Shown here in pieces: positions 14,085 through 20,705 of a stretch of DNA of 30,342 bases. The notes beneath the pieces were generated by a model that saw nothing but the letters and a program-made list of their open reading frames with translations, was not told where the DNA came from and did no database searches. The translations under genes and the position numbers were made by a program. The stretch's first letter is position 1, and every line of letters begins with the position of its first letter. This stretch comes from Lactobacillus amylolyticus DSM 11664 (GTDB taxonomy: Bacteria; Bacillota; Bacilli; Lactobacillales; Lactobacillaceae), in contig NZ_ADNY01000023.1 of NCBI RefSeq assembly GCF_000178475.1, positions 1 through 30,342 of the forward strand, in the 5' to 3' direction.

Positions 14085-14110
14085 AATATCCGTTTTAAAT
14101 ATCCGTTTTA
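14085..14110. repeat. Two tandem copies of a 13-bp repeat upstream of tdk
   Basis: AATATCCGTTTTA occurs twice with no gap (14085-14097 and 14098-14110), 20 bases from the tdk start, within or just downstream of its probable promoter (a TATACT lies just upstream on the - strand). Perfect tandem copies in a short AT-rich leader are unlikely by chance. It could be an operator for a tandem-binding regulator. Confidence 0.6.
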
Positions 14111-14179
14111 TAGTATAGATGAAAATTAAATTTTATGCATTGAAACTAACGTAAAAATCTACTTTTAACTTCTGCTATA

Positions 14180-14188
14180 TGCTATAGT
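14180..14188 (+). promoter_or_regulatory. Extended -10 promoter element for murT
   Basis: TGCTATAGT gives an extended -10 (TG-N-TATAGT), about 31 bases ahead of the murT ATG. No good -35 is seen, which is compatible with an extended -10 promoter. Confidence 0.5.
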
Positions 14189-14219
14189 AAAAACTAGTTT
14201 TATTAGTGAGGAAAATTAT

Positions 14220-15572
14220 ATGAGTTTTAAATCAGGAATTGCAAAAGTTGCTGGAAAGGCATCTTATTGGTTCTTACATAATGTTCTTAAAGGCGGAACC
14301 AGTTTTCCTGGCAAGCTAGCTATGAAAATTGATCCGCAAGTTTTAAATTCATTAGCCAAAGGCTACGAAACAATCATCGTAACCGGGACCAATGGAAAAA
14401 CTATGACCACCGCGTTAATTGTGGAATCTTTAAAGAAAAAATACGGTGATATTCTTACCAATCCTTCTGGTTCAAATATGCAGCAAGGAATCGTAACAGC
14501 ATTTTTAGCTCACAAGCATAAACGTGTGCAACGCAAAATAGCTGTGCTTGAAGTAGACGAAGCCAATGTCAAAATGGTAACTAAACTGCTTCATCCATCC
14601 GCATTTGTTTTGACCAATATTTTCCGTGACCAAATGGATCGTTATGGTGAAATCTACACCACCTACGATAAAATCGTCAACGGGATTAAGTTGGCACCCA
14701 AGGCAAAGATAATCGCCAACGGGGATGCAAGCATTTTTTCTTCTGTTGACTTGCCTAATCCAAAAATCTACTTCGGTTTTAAATTGGCAGATGATCTTGA
14801 AACAAATGATTTTAAAGCACCTGTTAATACAGATGGTGTCTTATGCCCTAAATGCGATCACATCTTGCACTATCATGAACGCATTTACGCCAACTTAGGT
14901 GATTTCTTCTGTCCTAATTGCGGCTATCATCGACCAAAACTAACTTACACAGTCAACGAAATTATCGATCAAACGCCAAACTCATTAAAATTCAAAATGG
15001 GTGAAAAAGAGTACGCTATTAATATTGGTGGCACATACAATATTTACAACGCACTAGCTGCCTACTCCGTAGCTCGTGAATTTGGTTTAAGCGATGAAGA
15101 AGTTGCTGCTGCTTTTGCCGAAAACAAACGAATCTTTGGTCGTCAAGAATTGATAAAATATGGCAATAAAGAAATCGATTTGATTCTGGTTAAAAACCCG
15201 GTTGGACTTGATGAAGTTCTCCATATGTTGAATACAGAAAAAGATGATTATTCGTTGGTAACTTTATTAAATGCCAACCATGCCGATGGAATTGATACTT
15301 CTTGGATTTGGGATGCTGACTACGAAGGCTTGGACAAGAAGAAAATCAAGCGAGTTCTAGTTGGTGGTCAACGCTGGCATGATATGGGCTTCAGATTGGA
15401 AGTTTCAGGCTTTGAACCTGGCACCATGCTTACCAATCCGGATGATGATAGTTTAATTGAAGAAATTACTAAATTGCCAACCAAAAAGGTTTATATCTTA
15501 TCAACTTACACAGCAATGCTTGCCCTGCGTAAGGCAATGGCGGAAAAGAAAATTATCAAGGCTGGAATGTAA
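14220..15572 (+). CDS. murT: MurT, lipid II isoglutaminyl synthase Mur-ligase subunit
   Basis: MurT with its glutaminase partner GatD amidates the alpha-carboxyl of D-Glu in lipid II, giving D-isoglutamine. The 450-residue protein has the Mur-ligase P-loop GTNGKT (56-61), a central domain with a four-cysteine ribbon (Cys209, Cys212, Cys231, Cys234) typical of MurT, and the C-terminal DUF1727 region with NANHADGIDTSWIWD (351-363). Asp356/Asp359 there correspond to the region supplying the aspartate of the GatD catalytic triad, so it looks functional. The ATG follows GTGAGG. Unusually, gatD is not downstream: a terminator and tRNA genes follow. The partner may be encoded elsewhere, or this is a second copy. 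Confidence 0.9.
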   Translation: MSFKSGIAKVAGKASYWFLHNVLKGGTSFPGKLAMKIDPQVLNSLAKGYETIIVTGTNGKTMTTALIVESLKKKYGDILTNPSGSNMQQGIVTAFLAHKHKRVQRKIAVLEVDEANVKMVTKLLHPSAFVLTNIFRDQMDRYGEIYTTYDKIVNGIKLAPKAKIIANGDASIFSSVDLPNPKIYFGFKLADDLETNDFKAPVNTDGVLCPKCDHILHYHERIYANLGDFFCPNCGYHRPKLTYTVNEIIDQTPNSLKFKMGEKEYAINIGGTYNIYNALAAYSVAREFGLSDEEVAAAFAENKRIFGRQELIKYGNKEIDLILVKNPVGLDEVLHMLNTEKDDYSLVTLLNANHADGIDTSWIWDADYEGLDKKKIKRVLVGGQRWHDMGFRLEVSGFEPGTMLTNPDDDSLIEEITKLPTKKVYILSTYTAMLALRKAMAEKKIIKAGM

Positions 15573-15585
15573 CAGCTACAAAATT

Positions 15586-15618
15586 AAAAGAGCTGACCAA
15601 ATGATCAGCTCTTTTTTT
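15586..15618 (+). terminator. Intrinsic terminator of murT
   Basis: A perfect 11-bp stem (15586-15596 with 15605-15615; core AGAGCTGA / TCAGCTCT) and an 8-base loop end in a run of seven T. It lies directly after the murT stop and makes murT monocistronic. Confidence 0.92.
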
Positions 15619-15620
15619 AT

Positions 15621-15673
15621 AAACAAAAATGCCTTAATATCAAGCTTTGTAATAACTCAATACTAAGACATTT
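15621..15673 (-). terminator. Terminator of the tRNA-Glu/tRNA-Gln transcript
   Basis: On the - strand the segments 15656-15673 and 15627-15644 form an 18-bp stem that includes four G-U pairs, with an 11-base loop, followed by TTTTTGTTT. Because the G-U pairs become A-C mismatches on the other strand, it should work for the tRNA operon and not for murT. Confidence 0.75.
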
Positions 15674-15681
15674 ACTAAATA

Positions 15682-15754
15682 TTGGGATGTTGGGGCTCGA
15701 ACCCAAACGTCCAGGAACCAGAATCCTGTGCCTTACCAATTTGGCTACATCCCA
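15682..15754 (-). tRNA. tRNA-Gln (anticodon CUG)
   Basis: A full cloverleaf folds on the - strand: the acceptor stem TGGGATG/CATCCCA is perfect, the D-arm reads GCC...GGC, the anticodon stem CAGGA/TCCTG encloses loop TTCTGGT with anticodon CTG, and the T-arm TTGGG-TTCGAGC-CCCAA is intact. The discriminator is A and CCA is not encoded. It reads CAG codons and is the second gene of a two-tRNA transcript. Confidence 0.93.
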
Positions 15755-15761
15755 GTGCTAA

Positions 15762-15833
15762 TCACCCGTACGAGAATTGAACTCGTAACTCCACCTTGAG
15801 AGGGTGGCGTCTTAACCATTTGACCAACGGGCA
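15762..15833 (-). tRNA. tRNA-Glu (anticodon CUC)
   Basis: The - strand folds as tRNA-Glu: D-arm GTC...GAC, anticodon stem CCACC/GGTGG around loop CTCTCAA (anticodon CTC), T-arm ACGAG-TTCAATT-CTCGT, discriminator A, CCA not encoded. The acceptor stem TGCCCGT/ACGGGTG contains U1-G72 and G2-U71 wobble pairs, whereas G1-C72 is usual in tRNA-Glu. It reads GAG codons and is the first gene behind a strong promoter. Confidence 0.88.
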
Positions 15834-15848
15834 AACTTAACAGTTGTT

Positions 15849-15877
15849 ATTATCCTTTTTTCTGCTAGCCTTGTCAA
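15849..15877 (-). promoter_or_regulatory. Strong promoter of the tRNA-Glu/tRNA-Gln genes
   Basis: A perfect -35 TTGACA (15872-15877) and GATAAT -10 (15849-15854) are spaced by 17 bases on the - strand; the tRNA begins 16 bases after the -10. This is the best promoter in the window, as expected for tRNA genes. Confidence 0.88.
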
Positions 15878-15888
15878 GCTATTTTCTC

Positions 15889-15894
15889 TATAAT
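15889..15894 (+). promoter_or_regulatory. -10 box for the serine hydrolase gene
   Basis: A perfect TATAAT lies 26 bases before the hydrolase ATG. No convincing -35 sits 16-18 bases upstream; the region is occupied by the oppositely oriented -35 of the tRNA promoter. The two promoters overlap back to back. Confidence 0.5.
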
Positions 15895-15919
15895 AATTGT
15901 TAATGAGGTAGAAAATTTT

Positions 15920-16930
15920 ATGATCGATTACTTCGCAACGCAAAATTTAATTGAATCGATGGTTACGGAACGAGTTGTCCCAGGCGTTAATTACGCTTTT
16001 ATCAAGGACAAACAAGTCTTTACTTCGACTATCGGCTTTGCAAGCATTTATCCGACAGTGACCCAACTTAGTCCTTTTGCTGAATACGATTTGGCTAGTT
16101 TGACTAAAGTAATTGCCACTGAAAATGTTTTGCTCAAACTATATGATCAGGGAAAAATTAATTTTTCTGAGCCATTGCATCAATTTATTCCAGAATTTAG
16201 CGATCAACGCATTCGTTTATTTCATTTATTAACTCACACGAGCGGTATTCGCGGCTGGATCCCCAACCGTGATCAACTAGATCATGATCAGTTGCTAGAT
16301 GCGATTATCCATTTGCCCGTAACAGATGAATTCAAAGCTAAAATGCGCTACGCAGACACCAATTTTATTCTATTAGGCTTGGTCATTAAAAAAATTTTTG
16401 GTGCCCCGGTTCAAGATGTAGCAATGCAAGAGGTGATTAAACCTATGGGGCTTACGCACACTACATTTCATCCGATAAAAAAGGACTGCGTTCCAACGGC
16501 AATTGTTAATGGTGAGGTTCTGCAAGGCATTTCCCATGATCCTAAAGCCAGACAACTAGGCAGCGACTGCGGATCAGCTGGTTTATTCTCCAGCATGGGC
16601 GATTTAATTAAGCTGGCACGCGGCTATTTAGGACTGGATAAAACTATCCTGCCATATAGTCAACAAACTGTCAGCCTGTTATTTGACAATAAAAATGCTG
16701 TAAATGTAAAGCCTAGATCCTGGGGATGGGATTTACGCTTTGATCCCAAGCTTCATTATCCGATTATTTTGCATACTGGTTTTACTGGTACGTTGATTAT
16801 TCTTGATCGATTGAAACGTTCTGGATTGATTTTATTGACTAATCGCGTTCACCCGTCAGGACACAATACTATTTTTTTAGCAATGCGCGAAAAAATCATT
16901 CAAAGTTTCCTAAAAGAAAATTCCAAATGA
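15920..16930 (+). CDS. Serine hydrolase of the beta-lactamase/penicillin-binding family
   Basis: This 336-residue protein has the serine beta-lactamase-like fold of class C enzymes, DD-peptidases and esterases. The SxxK motif is SLTK (Ser60 to Lys63), the second motif is YAD-TN (Tyr144 to Asn148) in place of the canonical YxN, and the third is HTG (285-287). No signal peptide is visible, so it appears cytoplasmic or is released in another way. True substrate is unknown; an esterase or peptidase role is as likely as beta-lactam binding. The ATG follows GAGG. It is a single-gene unit closed by a strong terminator. Confidence 0.85.
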   Translation: MIDYFATQNLIESMVTERVVPGVNYAFIKDKQVFTSTIGFASIYPTVTQLSPFAEYDLASLTKVIATENVLLKLYDQGKINFSEPLHQFIPEFSDQRIRLFHLLTHTSGIRGWIPNRDQLDHDQLLDAIIHLPVTDEFKAKMRYADTNFILLGLVIKKIFGAPVQDVAMQEVIKPMGLTHTTFHPIKKDCVPTAIVNGEVLQGISHDPKARQLGSDCGSAGLFSSMGDLIKLARGYLGLDKTILPYSQQTVSLLFDNKNAVNVKPRSWGWDLRFDPKLHYPIILHTGFTGTLIILDRLKRSGLILLTNRVHPSGHNTIFLAMREKIIQSFLKENSK

Positions 16931-16964
16931 AAAAGAGCGGCTGGTGTCCAGCCGCTCTTTTTTA
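16930..16964. terminator. Strong bidirectional terminator
   Basis: A perfect 15-bp GC-rich stem (16930-16944 with 16948-16962, core GAGCGGCTGG) with a 3-base loop is bordered by A and T runs on both sides. It begins at the last base of the hydrolase stop codon and also lies after the end of the convergent MFS gene. Confidence 0.93.
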
Positions 16965-17007
16965 TTCTCACAATTCTTTTTCAATTCGTTTTAATTATAA
17001 ACCTATT

Positions 17008-18399
17008 TTAGTCTTTTGGCTTATTTTCTAGACTAAACATTTTCCAATAGCAGAAAAGAATGACAATTGACAAAATTGCAATAAAACAAAATGCAGCTTC
17101 ACTACCTTGATTAGTTAAAACGCGGTAGTTGCCAGCACGATTTTGCCAAATAGAAATTATTGCCGCCGTTACAGCTGTTCCCATTGAACCTGCATATTGC
17201 TGCGTGGTTTCAAAAACGGCTGTCGCATCTGTTCTCATTTGATTGGTTTGAACTTTCATCGCTTCAGCCATCGTATTGTTGAAACACATTCTGTGTCCTA
17301 ACATCAAAACAGTATAGAAGATCATCAGCATTATCGTTGTTAAGTTTAAGCCAAAAATCATAAACAAAACACTGGCAATAATAAACATGATAGAACCTGT
17401 ATATAAAGCTACTTTAGCACCATGAGTATCATAAAATCTACCAAAGATTGGATTGAAAATTGAAGAAATAATACTGCCAGGAAGCAAAATTAAACCACCG
17501 ATTAATGAAGTTGAACCGCCGACAATTTGCGCATAGTTTGGAAGTACAAAACTAATTCCGATATTAATAAACTGTAAGCTAAAATATGCGATTAATGCAT
17601 AAATAAATGCTTTGCATTTAAATACTGCCAAATTTACTAATTTCTTAGTACTGGTCTTTGATAAATGAATGAAAAGCCACACTAAAAATGCAGTTGCAAT
17701 CATCCCTAGCCAGAACCAAATATCAGTCAACCCATTTTCAATTTGGTTAAAGCCAAGATTAAATACGACCAGGGCTAAAACAATAACGACGTATCTGCCC
17801 CAGTCAAAAGAAATATTTTTCTTTGGGTGATACTTTTCAACAGCAAATGCGCCCAGGATTAAAACAATAACACCAATGCCAATTACAATATGGAAGATTA
17901 AGCGCCAGTTCCAGTAATAAATTACTGTCCCACCAAAGGTTGGTCCTAAGGCTGGTGCTAAGGCAATTACCAGACCGGCAATCCCCATCCAGAAGCCCCA
18001 TCTTGATCTTGGCATTAATTCAACGACTAAATTGAATAAAAGCGGAATCGAAAGTCCCGCTCCAAAAGATGAAATTAGACGTCCAATCAATAAAACTGGG
18101 AAACTATTTGCTAGACCACAAATTAATGAACCAAGAATAAATGTAATTGCGGCAGTCAAGAATAATTGACGTGCTAAAAAACGTTCATTTAAATAGGACG
18201 AAGCAATAATAATAACTGCGATCATCAAGAGATAACCGGTTGTCGTCCATTGAATTGTTCCTAAACTAACCTTAAAAATCTTCATTAAAGTTGGAAAAGT
18301 TACATTCAAACTGGTTTCTGTCAAAATACTAATAAAGCCCATTAAGGCACAAGAAATAATTGCTAAAACATGTTTTGCGGTAACTTTTTTTTCCTTCAC
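17008..18399 (-). CDS. MFS transporter, DHA2 (EmrB/QacA-like) family
   Basis: This 463-residue protein has about 14 hydrophobic segments, the number of the DHA2 drug:proton antiporter family. The antiporter motif C is visible around residues 150-165 (GLVIALAPALGPTFGG) and a motif-D-like start (TETSLNVTFPTLMKIF, with QWTTTGYLL) near residues 27-58. Motif A in the first loop is degenerate (LNERFLARQ). The substrate is not predictable. It starts at GTG 18399 behind GAGAGG; the nearer ATG runs straight into a stop. The pgi terminator lies immediately upstream, so it needs readthrough or a promoter within the pgi 3' region. No regulator gene is adjacent. Confidence 0.85.
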   Translation of the reverse strand: MKEKKVTAKHVLAIISCALMGFISILTETSLNVTFPTLMKIFKVSLGTIQWTTTGYLLMIAVIIIASSYLNERFLARQLFLTAAITFILGSLICGLANSFPVLLIGRLISSFGAGLSIPLLFNLVVELMPRSRWGFWMGIAGLVIALAPALGPTFGGTVIYYWNWRLIFHIVIGIGVIVLILGAFAVEKYHPKKNISFDWGRYVVIVLALVVFNLGFNQIENGLTDIWFWLGMIATAFLVWLFIHLSKTSTKKLVNLAVFKCKAFIYALIAYFSLQFINIGISFVLPNYAQIVGGSTSLIGGLILLPGSIISSIFNPIFGRFYDTHGAKVALYTGSIMFIIASVLFMIFGLNLTTIMLMIFYTVLMLGHRMCFNNTMAEAMKVQTNQMRTDATAVFETTQQYAGSMGTAVTAAIISIWQNRAGNYRVLTNQGSEAAFCFIAILSIVILFCYWKMFSLENKPKD

Positions 18400-18421
18400 T
18401 TTATCATTTCCTCTCTAAATC

Positions 18422-18452
18422 AAAAAAGAGTAGAAGCTGAATGCTTCTACCC
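18422..18452 (-). terminator. Intrinsic terminator after pgi
   Basis: GTAGAAGC / GCTTCTAC (18430-18437 and 18443-18450) forms an 8-bp stem, extendable by two pairs, with a 5-base loop, followed on the - strand by TCTTTTTT. It lies just ahead of the MFS ribosome site. Confidence 0.85.
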
Positions 18453-18458
18453 TTTCTT

Positions 18459-18508
18459 TGATCACACAAGTGTAATCACATTAATCGTACAACAGTTAAT
18501 GGTTGTAC
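18459..18508. repeat. Two inverted repeats between pgi and its terminator
   Basis: The first repeat, GTACAAC-N8-GTTGTAC (18487-18508), is perfect; the second, TGATCACAC-AA-GTGTAATCA (about 18459-18478), has one mismatch. Both lie in the pgi 3' untranslated region and upstream of the MFS gene. They could be operators for the transporter or RNA stem-loops; neither is followed by a U-run. Confidence 0.6.
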
Positions 18509-18523
18509 TGAGTATACGCGATA

Positions 18524-19861
18524 TTAAAGACGCTTAGCTAAGTCATCGTGTAAGTTTTCGTAGCCTGGCTTGTTAAGAAGACCAAACATGTTACGCTTGT
18601 ATGCTTCAACACCTGGTTGGTTGAATGGGTTAATACCGTTCAAGTAACCTGAAATACCAATTGCTAATTCGAAGAAGTAAATCATGTAACCCAAAGTATG
18701 TGCTGATTGGTCTGGAATGTTAACAGTCATTACAGGAACACCACCATCAGTGTGGGCCAAAACAACACCTTCGTAAGCACGGTCGTTTACGTAGTTCAAG
18801 CTCTTGCCTTCCAAGAAGTTAAGTTGATCCAAATTCTTGTCATCGCCAGGAATCTTAACGTCGTGACGTGGGTTTTCAACACGAATAACAGTTTCGAATA
18901 AGTTACGAAGACCTTCTTGGATGTATTGACCAAGTGAGTGTAAGTCAGTAGTGAAGTTGGCACTAGATGGGTAAATACCCTTTTGGTCCTTACCTTCTGA
19001 TTCACCCATCAATTGCTTGCACCATTCACCAAACATTCTAAGGTTTGGTTCATAGTTTTCAACAATTTCAGTAGTGTAACCCTTACGGTAAAGAATGTTA
19101 CGAAGTGCAGCATATTGATATGGTGAGTTCTTGCTTAAGTCAGTGTCAGTGTAATCAGCACGTGCATCAGCAGCACCCTTCATCAATTCATCAATATCAG
19201 CACCTGAAGCAGCGATTGGAAGCAAACCAACAGCTGAAAGAACACTGTAACGACCACCAACATCATCTGGAACTACGAATTCTTCGTAACCTTCTGCGTC
19301 AGCTTCGGTCTTAAGAGCACCCTTCTTACGGTCAGTAGTAGCGTAAATTCTCTTTGAAGCTTCTTCCTTACCGTACTTCTTGATCAACTTGTCTTTGAAA
19401 ATTCTGAATGCTACTGAAGGTTCAGTAGTAGTACCAGATTTAGAAATTACGTTAATGCTGAAGTCCTTGTCGCCTAACCATTTAATAAGGTCGTAAAGGT
19501 ATGAACCTGAAAGTGAGTTACCACAGAAGACAACGATTGGGTTATCGTTCTTTTCCTTGCCGTAGAAGTTGCTGTTCAAGAATTCAATTGCAGCTTGAGC
19601 ACCAAGGTAAGAACCACCAATACCGATACAAATCAAAACATCTGAATCGTTTTGAATCTTCTTGGCAGCCTTCTTGATACGGGCAAATTCATCCTTGTCA
19701 TAATCAACTGGCAAATCAAGCCAACCACGGAAATCGTTACCAGCACCAGTACCTTCACGGAGTTCAGTGTTAGCAGCATTAACCATAGCTTGCATTTCGC
19801 CTAATTCATTTTCATGAACAAATGGTGTTAATTTACTACTATCAAATTTAATTAAACTCAT
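18524..19861 (-). CDS. pgi: Glucose-6-phosphate isomerase
   Basis: Pgi interconverts glucose-6-phosphate and fructose-6-phosphate. The 445-residue short bacterial form shows the signature [16 protein letters not shown] (about residues 200-215), phosphate-binding [15 protein letters not shown] and [10 protein letters not shown], and the [13 protein letters not shown] stretch with the catalytic glutamate. Codon use is visibly biased (GAA, AAC/AAG, CGT preferences), as in highly expressed genes. ATG 19861 follows AGGAAG. It has its own terminator. Confidence 0.97.
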   Translation of the reverse strand: MSLIKFDSSKLTPFVHENELGEMQAMVNAANTELREGTGAGNDFRGWLDLPVDYDKDEFARIKKAAKKIQNDSDVLICIGIGGSYLGAQAAIEFLNSNFYGKEKNDNPIVVFCGNSLSGSYLYDLIKWLGDKDFSINVISKSGTTTEPSVAFRIFKDKLIKKYGKEEASKRIYATTDRKKGALKTEADAEGYEEFVVPDDVGGRYSVLSAVGLLPIAASGADIDELMKGAADARADYTDTDLSKNSPYQYAALRNILYRKGYTTEIVENYEPNLRMFGEWCKQLMGESEGKDQKGIYPSSANFTTDLHSLGQYIQEGLRNLFETVIRVENPRHDVKIPGDDKNLDQLNFLEGKSLNYVNDRAYEGVVLAHTDGGVPVMTVNIPDQSAHTLGYMIYFFELAIGISGYLNGINPFNQPGVEAYKRNMFGLLNKPGYENLHDDLAKRL

Positions 19862-19935
19862 AAATCTGCTTCCTAACTAGATAAAATTATTTATTTCACA
19901 AGACTATTTTAGCAATCTTATTTCTCGAATACCAG

Positions 19936-20556
19936 TCAAACAATGATTATTTGATAAGTTTTTTCCCCTAACAGATAAATCAAGTAACCGATTACCATGC
20001 CACAAGTATTAAAGAAAACATCATCGATATCTGAAACTCCTGTTTCAAGCAAGAATTGCAAAGTTTCAATCATAATTGAAAAAAGAATTCCGGCGCCAAT
20101 AACTTTAATAAAACTTTGCTTCTTTGAAAAAACGATTGGCGTTAAAATTCCAAGGGGCAAGAAACATAAAATATTACCGAAGCAGTTATAAATAAAATCT
20201 ACTTTGCTTTGAGCATAAACCATTTTCCATGTTTCTTTTAAAAAGACGAAGTTGATATCGCTAAGTGGCCGATTGAAATAAAAGTTCAGCTGCCAAGGGA
20301 AATAGGATTCTCTAAATGTAGTAAACATTAAGACCAAAATAATATAAAAAGCAAGAAGCCATACGCTGGCCTCCGAAGGAATTGATCTTCTGCGTCTAAC
20401 GCATAAAAGCCAGATCAATCTGATAACTGCAAAAATCAAAAAATAAAAAATCGTTTTGTCTAATGCGAGCAATGTCAGTTTGATTAAAGCAAAATGATTT
20501 ATTCTAGTGGCATATAAAGCTGATAAAAAATTATAAAATGATCCCAAAAACAGCAT
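19936..20556 (-). CDS. VanZ family membrane protein
   Basis: This 206-residue protein has five to six hydrophobic segments and a VanZ-like core: PLSDINF, the NCFGNILCFLPLG stretch (about residues 123-136), then ETLQFLLETGVSDIDDVFFNTCGMVIGYLI near the C-terminus. VanZ proteins affect glycopeptide sensitivity in some contexts, but most chromosomal members have no known role. It begins at ATG behind AGAGG. It is divergent from ltaS, so the two envelope genes may share the 150-base control region. Confidence 0.85.
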   Translation of the reverse strand: MLFLGSFYNFLSALYATRINHFALIKLTLLALDKTIFYFLIFAVIRLIWLLCVRRRRSIPSEASVWLLAFYIILVLMFTTFRESYFPWQLNFYFNRPLSDINFVFLKETWKMVYAQSKVDFIYNCFGNILCFLPLGILTPIVFSKKQSFIKVIGAGILFSIMIETLQFLLETGVSDIDDVFFNTCGMVIGYLIYLLGEKTYQIIIV

Positions 20557-20592
20557 GCTTTGCTTTTCCTCTGCAATTAATTTCTAAAATAA

Positions 20593-20598
20593 ATTATA
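20593..20598 (-). promoter_or_regulatory. -10 box for the VanZ-family gene
   Basis: A perfect TATAAT on the - strand lies 36 bases before the VanZ start. The -35 region is poor (TAATTA at 17 bases), so this is a tentative call. Confidence 0.4.
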
Positions 20599-20650
20599 CT
20601 CATTTTTAGGGACTTTAATTATTAAGAAAAAACTAACTCTGACCAAAAGA

Positions 20651-20679
20651 TTGTTTTAAACGAATTGAACCTTTAAAAT
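20651..20679 (+). promoter_or_regulatory. Promoter of ltaS
   Basis: TTGTTT (20651-20656) and TAAAAT (20674-20679) are spaced by 17 bases, 26 bases ahead of the ltaS TTG start. Confidence 0.5.
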
Positions 20680-20705
20680 TAACATATTCAAAGGAGAACT
20701 TCATT

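Noticed and set aside
15682..15833. tRNA genes as a possible integration site for a mobile element
   Set aside because: No integrase, no direct repeat of a tRNA 3' end and no foreign-looking genes are nearby.
15920..16930. Serine hydrolase as an acquired beta-lactamase
   Set aside because: No signal peptide, no mobile element nearby, and the YAD-TN second motif is closer to esterase/peptidase relatives; resistance cannot be inferred.
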